From assembly GCF_001426375.1 (NCBI RefSeq), contig NZ_LMEO01000050.1, forward strand, positions 875,179 through 917,339: a stretch of DNA of 42,161 nt. The letters are read 5' to 3'. Positions 37,995 through 42,161 of the stretch are shown piece after piece. The notes below the pieces were generated by a model, which saw only the letters and a program-made list of their open reading frames with translations, did no database searches and was not told the origin of the DNA. Source of the stretch: Paenibacillus sp. Root444D2. Lineage in GTDB: Bacteria > Bacillota > Bacilli > Paenibacillales > NBRC-103111. A program made the position numbers and the translations under genes. The number at the start of each line of letters is the position of its first letter. The stretch's first letter is position 1.

Positions 37995-39671
37995 ATGAGT
38001 AAACTCAAAAAATCATGCTTGCTGCTCGTAGCCACTTCACTCATCGTGATCTCGGCTTGTAGCGGAAAGTCTGGTGAGAAGCCAGTCACTACCGGTTCAA
38101 AAGATACCGCTGCATCCGATGCCGGATTCACCAAAGGCAAATACGATCCGCCAATTGAGATTAGCACCGTCGTCATGTTTGCCCCGCCAAAGAAGTACGT
38201 CAAAGGCGACACCAAAGAGAACAATGTCCACGATCGTTGGATGTTGGAGACGCTAGGTATCAAGCATAAAGATACTTGGTACCCTGCTGGCGGGGATCAA
38301 TATAAGCAGAAGCTTCAGCTTGCAATTGCTTCCGGCGAGAAACTGCCAGATTTCGTATTCGTACCAACGGATCCCGTACTAACCAACCAATTGATCGATT
38401 CCGGCCAGTTTGTTGCCATTGACGCGTTGTTTGAGAAGTACGCCAACAAAACTTGGAAAGACCATACCGTTCAACATCCAGAACTATGGTACCCTTTCAC
38501 AAGAAATGGCAAGAAGTACAACCTGCCAATTCTGGAATATACCGACAATGACGATACGATGTTATGGCTCCGGGAAGATTGGATGGAGAAGCTGAATCTT
38601 ACGGCTCCCAAGACGATCGCAGATTTAGAGAACGTGATGGACAAATTCAAAAATCAGAACCCGGACGGGCTTGCTGCTAAGGATGTCTATCCGCTCGCGA
38701 TTTCCTTGAAAAACAATACGAACACATGGATGGGCGGACTCGATTGGCTGTTCGGGGCATACGGCTCTGTTGAGGAGCAATGGAACAAAGACGCAAATGG
38801 CAATCTTGAATATGGGTCTATCAACCCAGGGGCCAAGAAAGCGCTAGCGAAACTTCAAGAATGGATGAACAAAGGCTATATTCATCCTGATGCAGCTCTG
38901 TGGGACGAAGGTAAATCTGCTGAGATCTGGACAAAAGGAAATGCAGGTGTATTGCCTGGAGCAAACTGGGTTCCTGACTGGCCGGCTCCGGATTTGATCA
39001 AGAATGTAAAAAATTCGAAATATAAAGCCTATCCGGTTCCAGCAGGTCCAGATGGACTGGCAGGCACGAAATGGCAAAATTCTGGCGTGAACAGCAGCTT
39101 CATGATTAATAAAGACGCTAAACATCCGGAAGCCATCTTCCTGTATTACAACTACATGCTTGACAACTTGGCCAACCCACCAATCGGCAGCAAATTCGAA
39201 AACGGCTTTGCCCAAGGCTATGATTGGGACATCGTGGATGGAAAACCGACTAGTGATAAAGACAAAATCAAAGACTTCAGCAATGACTTCACATTCATAA
39301 CCGGACCGGCGCGGATTCCGGATCTATATATGAAGACGCTTGTTAAGCTTGCGGACGGCAAAAAGCCGGAAACTCCTTATGAGAAGCAGATTGCAGATTT
39401 CCGCAAACCTGAAAACTGGTACGCTGCGAAAGTCGTCATGTCACAAATGGACATTCGCAAGCAAAACTATTTCACCGGTGCGGCGACACCGACCATGATC
39501 TCGAAATGGAACCTTCTGCGTCAGTCTGAAATGGAAACATTCAACAAAATCATCTATGGCAAATTGCCGGTGAATGCGTTTGACGAATTCGTCGCTAGTT
39601 GGAAGGCTAATGGCGGTGATCAGACAACGAAGGAAGTCAACGAGTGGTACACGTCAGTAACCAAAAAATAA
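37995..39671 (+). CDS. extracellular solute-binding lipoprotein (LplA-like, family 1)
   Basis: 558 residues. Signal peptide with lipobox VISAC (Cys22), so it is anchored outside the membrane. The mature protein follows LplA-type binding proteins: HDRWMLETLGI, KLQLAIASGEKLPDFVFVPTDP, YNLPILEYTDNDDTMLWLREDWMEKLNL and late GAATPTMISKWNLLRQSEMETFNKIIYGKLPVNAFDEFVASWKANGGDQTTKEVNEWY. It captures an oligosaccharide and feeds the permeases at 32442-34317. AGGGGGAAA precedes the ATG. It lies 108 bases after the response regulator, not in the permease operon as is common. Confidence 0.93.
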   Translation: MSKLKKSCLLLVATSLIVISACSGKSGEKPVTTGSKDTAASDAGFTKGKYDPPIEISTVVMFAPPKKYVKGDTKENNVHDRWMLETLGIKHKDTWYPAGGDQYKQKLQLAIASGEKLPDFVFVPTDPVLTNQLIDSGQFVAIDALFEKYANKTWKDHTVQHPELWYPFTRNGKKYNLPILEYTDNDDTMLWLREDWMEKLNLTAPKTIADLENVMDKFKNQNPDGLAAKDVYPLAISLKNNTNTWMGGLDWLFGAYGSVEEQWNKDANGNLEYGSINPGAKKALAKLQEWMNKGYIHPDAALWDEGKSAEIWTKGNAGVLPGANWVPDWPAPDLIKNVKNSKYKAYPVPAGPDGLAGTKWQNSGVNSSFMINKDAKHPEAIFLYYNYMLDNLANPPIGSKFENGFAQGYDWDIVDGKPTSDKDKIKDFSNDFTFITGPARIPDLYMKTLVKLADGKKPETPYEKQIADFRKPENWYAAKVVMSQMDIRKQNYFTGAATPTMISKWNLLRQSEMETFNKIIYGKLPVNAFDEFVASWKANGGDQTTKEVNEWYTSVTKK

Positions 39672-39698
39672 ATGGTGTCGTAAGAAAACTACGATTTC

Positions 39699-39724
39699 AA
39701 AACGGGCGAAAGCCCGTTTTTTTA
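39699..39724 (+). terminator. intrinsic terminator with GAAA tetraloop
   Basis: AAAACGGGC (39699-39707), GAAA loop, GCCCGTTTT (39712-39720), then TTT. It ends the solute-binding protein transcript, and the minus strand (TTTTGAAATC) may also terminate the TetR gene. Confidence 0.9.
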
Positions 39725-39728
39725 CGTC

Positions 39729-40316
39729 CTATTTGAGCAATGTAAGAATGGATTCTACAGAATTATTCATAAATGAGCGATCTGGACGTGATTTCATCAT
39801 AACTGTAAGACCGATTAACGAGACAACAAGTGTCTGCGCTAAGGCTAATGGATTCGTAGCGTTATCAAGCTCACCTGATCGTATGCCTCGCTCAATCGTT
39901 TCTTGAAATATAGCGGATAGATACATCTGATGCTCTCTTGTGAGTATTGCAAATTTGGTATCATGAGGTGCAAGTTCGACCATCGTGTTCAGGCAAAAAC
40001 AACCCCGATTGGGCTTGGGCCCCTCCTCGTATTCTTCAGCCACTATACTTTCAAAATAGGAACGAAATGCTTCTATCACTGATGACTTTTTTTGAAGTCG
40101 CGCTCTAACATTAGAAGCGTGAAACTGTGTATATTTTCGCAGCGCAGCTTCAAACAGTTCCTTTTTATCACCAAATGCCGAGTAAATGCTTGGTCGCTGG
40201 ATACCCATTTTGGATGTCAAATCGCTTAACGAGGTTGCCTCGAATCCTTTTTCCCAAAATACATGCATAGCTGCATCTAAAGCCTTTTGCTCATCAAATT
40301 CACGGAGCCTAGCCAT
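39729..40316 (-). CDS. TetR/AcrR family transcriptional repressor
   Basis: 195 residues from the ATG at 40316 (GAAGGAA upstream; ATG 40334 overlaps the operator and lacks a site). N-terminal helix-turn-helix: REFDEQKALDAAMHVFWEKGFEATSLSDLTSKMGIQRPSIYSAFGDKKELFEAAL, close to the YxaF/LmrA or AcuR-like subgroup ('WEKGFEATSL'). The ligand domain includes NRGCFCLNTMVELAPHD, typical of that group. Divergent from an MFS exporter with two related palindromes between them, so it most likely represses both and is relieved by a toxic small molecule. Confidence 0.92.
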   Translation of the reverse strand: MARLREFDEQKALDAAMHVFWEKGFEATSLSDLTSKMGIQRPSIYSAFGDKKELFEAALRKYTQFHASNVRARLQKKSSVIEAFRSYFESIVAEEYEEGPKPNRGCFCLNTMVELAPHDTKFAILTREHQMYLSAIFQETIERGIRSGELDNATNPLALAQTLVVSLIGLTVMMKSRPDRSFMNNSVESILTLLK

Positions 40317-40332
40317 ATTATTCCTTCTTTCC

Positions 40333-40382
40333 ATAACGATCAGTATGATATTATTTTATATTTTCCAGCATTTAAATGTCAA
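40333..40382 (-). promoter_or_regulatory. tetR promoter with operator half-site
   Basis: On the minus strand TTGACA (40382-40377), a 16-base spacer and TATAAA (40360-40355) form a near-consensus promoter. Just downstream, at 40349-40333, ATCATACTGATCGTTAT shares TACTGATC with the main operator, so the repressor would cover its own start site. Confidence 0.65.
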
Positions 40383-40386
40383 ATCG

Positions 40387-40415
40387 TTGACAATAAGAGT
40401 CAATTGTCGTATGTT
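40387..40415 (+). promoter_or_regulatory. promoter of the MFS gene
   Basis: TTGACA (40387-40392), exactly 17 bases, TATGTT (40410-40415). The -35 is perfect. The operator palindrome begins 10 bases after the -10, over the expected start site. Confidence 0.65.
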
Positions 40416-40424
40416 TTTCCTTAT

Positions 40425-40450
40425 AATAACGTACTGATCAGTACGTTATT
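40425..40450. promoter_or_regulatory. perfect 26-bp palindromic operator
   Basis: Two 13-base halves AATAACGTACTGA / TCAGTACGTTATT, perfectly symmetric around GATC, 33 bases before the MFS start. Length and symmetry fit a TetR-family operator. Confidence 0.85.
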
Positions 40451-40483
40451 AATAAAACTAAATTCAGCCAAGGAGCGTGAACA

Positions 40484-41752
40484 ATGGAGAAGCTTGAAGA
40501 ACATATAGACGTCGGGGATGCAAGCGGTGTAGAAGTGAAAAAAGTACGAAGCGAGTCCGACGTATCCGAATCGGATATCAATTCATCGCTTTCACGCTCG
40601 GCCACGCTCTTGTTAGCAGTCGCCAGCGGGCTTGCTGTCGCCAACATCTATTTCGCACAACCGCTTCTCGACATTATTGCTAAGGAGTTCGGCATCAGTC
40701 ATTCGTTCGTAGGCATAATTATTACAATCACTCAGATTTGCTATGCATTGGGACTTCTATTTCTTGTGCCGCTTGGGGATCTATTTGATCGACGTCGCTT
40801 GGTTGTCCGTATGCTGCTAGTCTCCGTATTAGCACTGTTCACGGTAAGCATTGCGCCCACAAGTGCTGTACTCCTTGGAGGTATGGCTGTAGTAGGGCTG
40901 TTTGCCGTAGTGGTACAGGTGCTTGTTGCGTTCGCTGCAACTTTGGCTCCGCCGAACGATCGTGGCCGTGTGGTTGGCTTGGTGACAAGCGGTGTCGTGA
41001 TCGGCATTCTATTGGCGCGTACCATCGCTGGTGTACTGACGGATCTCGCTGGATGGCGTGCCGTCTATGATGTCTCCGCAGTAATGACGCTTTTAATGGC
41101 TATCGCTTTATTTCGGATGCTGCCACACCACGATAAAGTAAAAGCTCCCCTATCCTATCCGCAATTGTTGCGTTCCGTGTTCACTCTGTTCATTCAAGAA
41201 CCAATACTGCGTATACGTGCCGTCATCTGTCTGCTGATCTTTACTGCATTCAGCATTTTATGGACTTCGCTAGTACTGCCGCTCAGCGCACCGCCATTAT
41301 CTCTTTCACATACTGCAATCGGGTCGTTTGGCCTAGCAGGTGTTGCCGGAGCGCTAGCAGCTGCACGGGCAGGACGTGTGGCCGATCGCGGACTAGGTCA
41401 GCGAACAACCGGTATAGCTCTAGTTCTGCTTCTAGGATCATGGTTGCCAATCAGCTTAGCTGAGAACTCACTGTGGGCATTAATAGTCGGAGTTGTCGCT
41501 CTGGATCTCGCGGTGCAGGCTGTGCACGTAACCAATCAGAGCATGATTTTGAACGTACGTCCAGAGGCACGCAGCCGTCTCACTGCTGGCTACATGATCT
41601 TCTATTCCATCGGCAGTGCCGTCGGTTCAATTTCTTCAACTGTTGTTTTCTCATACGCTGGCTGGATCGGCGTATGCTTGCTGGGTGCCTCAGTAAGCGC
41701 CTTAGCCCTGCTCTTTTGGGGATTAACCCGGCGTATAACGCCTACGACTTAG
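40484..41752 (+). CDS. MFS transporter (drug/metabolite exporter)
   Basis: 422 residues with about twelve transmembrane segments. MFS motif A appears as PLGDLFDRRRLVV between helices 2 and 3. The start of the membrane part (LLAVASGLAVANIYFAQPLLDIIAKEFGIS) is typical of the YgaY/AraJ-like group. An unusual hydrophilic, acidic and serine-rich N-terminal extension of about 37 residues (EEHIDVGDASGVEVKKVRSESDVSESDINS) precedes it. AAGGAG precedes the ATG. Probably an exporter of a toxic compound under TetR control; substrate unknown. Confidence 0.9.
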   Translation: MEKLEEHIDVGDASGVEVKKVRSESDVSESDINSSLSRSATLLLAVASGLAVANIYFAQPLLDIIAKEFGISHSFVGIIITITQICYALGLLFLVPLGDLFDRRRLVVRMLLVSVLALFTVSIAPTSAVLLGGMAVVGLFAVVVQVLVAFAATLAPPNDRGRVVGLVTSGVVIGILLARTIAGVLTDLAGWRAVYDVSAVMTLLMAIALFRMLPHHDKVKAPLSYPQLLRSVFTLFIQEPILRIRAVICLLIFTAFSILWTSLVLPLSAPPLSLSHTAIGSFGLAGVAGALAAARAGRVADRGLGQRTTGIALVLLLGSWLPISLAENSLWALIVGVVALDLAVQAVHVTNQSMILNVRPEARSRLTAGYMIFYSIGSAVGSISSTVVFSYAGWIGVCLLGASVSALALLFWGLTRRITPTT

Positions 41753-41758
41753 AAACCT

Positions 41759-41851
41759 TCAAACCTTAGGAGTTAAAACATAAAACCCGGTTCCATTGCC
41801 AAACTGCAGCAGAGCCGGGTTTATCACCTTCGAGACTGTCGATTCATTCAT
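41759..41851 (-). CDS. possible 30-residue peptide
   Basis: MNESTVSKVINPALLQFGNG then TGFYVLTPKV, preceded by GAGGAGGTGA nine bases before the ATG. The ribosome site is strong, but the frame contains the terminator hairpin of the MFS gene, no promoter is evident and no family is recognised. Kept only as a candidate. Confidence 0.25.
   Translation of the reverse strand: MNESTVSKVINPALLQFGNGTGFYVLTPKV
41783..41824. terminator. intrinsic terminator of the MFS gene
   Basis: AAACCCGG (41783-41790) pairs with CCGGGTTT (41815-41822), followed by a weak T tract; the minus strand has TTTTATGTTTT. Confidence 0.65.
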
Positions 41852-41952
41852 TATGCCTTCTCACCTCCTCACAACAGGTAGACATAACTCCAAAATTCGA
41901 TTTTAGAGTCATCCAGCTTTCGTGAGGTCAAATCGGTTATAATGATTGCTAA

Positions 41953-42061
41953 TGTTGTATTCTCTACAACAATTCACACGCCCAAAGGCTATTTCGCAAC
42001 TTCAAGTTGTAGTTTGTACAACAATTTGAACCCATTTGTCGCGAAATGGCCTATATAGGCC
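41953..42061. repeat. second locus of TGTTGTA-N5-TACAACA palindromes
   Basis: TGTTGTA-N5-TACAACA at 41953-41971 is identical in arms and geometry to the copy at 5735-5753. GTTGTA-N5-TACAAC follows at 42006-42022, 53 bases on. A perfect 14-base palindrome GGCCTATATAGGCC lies at 42048-42061, with TTCGC/GCGAA nearby. Stretch 41860-42161 holds no gene that I can support; an ACTC-AAAAT/ATTTT-GAGT inverted repeat is at about 41887-41910. Confidence 0.7.
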
Positions 42062-42161
42062 ACAATTCGGTCTAACCCCCTAATACTGGACACTAGTCGA
42101 CTAAAGCAACAGATTACTTATTAAATTGCGAGTTTAAACGGCTTTACTTCATTTTTCTTTA

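Noticed and set aside
37883..38263. Minus-strand frame opposite the solute-binding protein start
   Set aside because: Antisense to a clear lipoprotein gene, without ribosome site or domain.

Overview
The window looks like a chromosomal segment of a low-to-mid GC, spore-forming Bacillota, most likely Paenibacillus or a close relative in Paenibacillaceae. This rests on gene content and style rather than a marker gene. Strong AGGAGG-type ribosome sites, frequent GTG/TTG starts, YesM/YesN-type two-component genes beside lipo-oligosaccharide-type ABC permeases, YtxG/YtxH, YutE and SgrR-like proteins, and many U-tailed hairpin terminators all fit. I see no insertion sequence, phage module, rRNA or CRISPR array.

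Layout. 1-5470: tail of a TIGR01777 epimerase, a secreted phytase-like esterase, a thiol peroxidase of the glutathione peroxidase family, a HesB-like/DUF1450 pair, an HxlR regulator with a palindromic operator, methionine aminopeptidase and an AI-2E-type membrane protein. 5470-9090: a gene-free stretch with repeated small palindromes, then an AraC regulator divergent from a large FAD-dependent oxidoreductase. 9120-11210: a ZTP riboswitch with terminator controlling folD, then four small genes, two of which (28 and 30 codons) lie in a tandemly duplicated cassette with matching upstream regions. 11212-15066: mostly cell-envelope genes on the minus strand (M14 peptidase, glutamate racemase, PdaA-like deacetylase lipoprotein, BdbC). 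15172-19222: intracellular GH15 glycosidase plus glucose 1-dehydrogenase, divergent from an XRE-type regulator that appears to carry a LytTR-like second domain.

19315-19653 holds a three-copy 113-bp tandem repeat rich in nested hairpins, the strongest unexplained structure here. 19870-29700 is mixed housekeeping and envelope content: NAGPA-domain protein, ytxGH, KDPG aldolase, a cysteine-rich winged-helix regulator, YutE, acyltransferase, TPR protein, SgrR-like regulator, VanZ and small membrane proteins. 29896-29968 is tRNA-Ala(GGC), followed by a decayed duplication of its 3' end and downstream DNA. 30937-32345 has small accessory genes, including a His-Pro repeat protein and a broken VOC gene. 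32442-39671 is a sugar-type ABC uptake locus with its own YesM/YesN two-component system. 39729-41752 is a TetR/MFS efflux pair with clear operators. The last 400 bases carry the same palindrome family as 5619-5803.

Likely links between genes: GH15 and glucose dehydrogenase probably release and oxidise glucose in the cytoplasm, and KDPG aldolase may serve the downstream acid-sugar route (no kinase or dehydratase is in view). The YesM/YesN pair probably controls the solute-binding protein and the divergent permeases. The TetR protein probably represses itself and the exporter. All functional assignments are from reading motifs by eye; no search was run.
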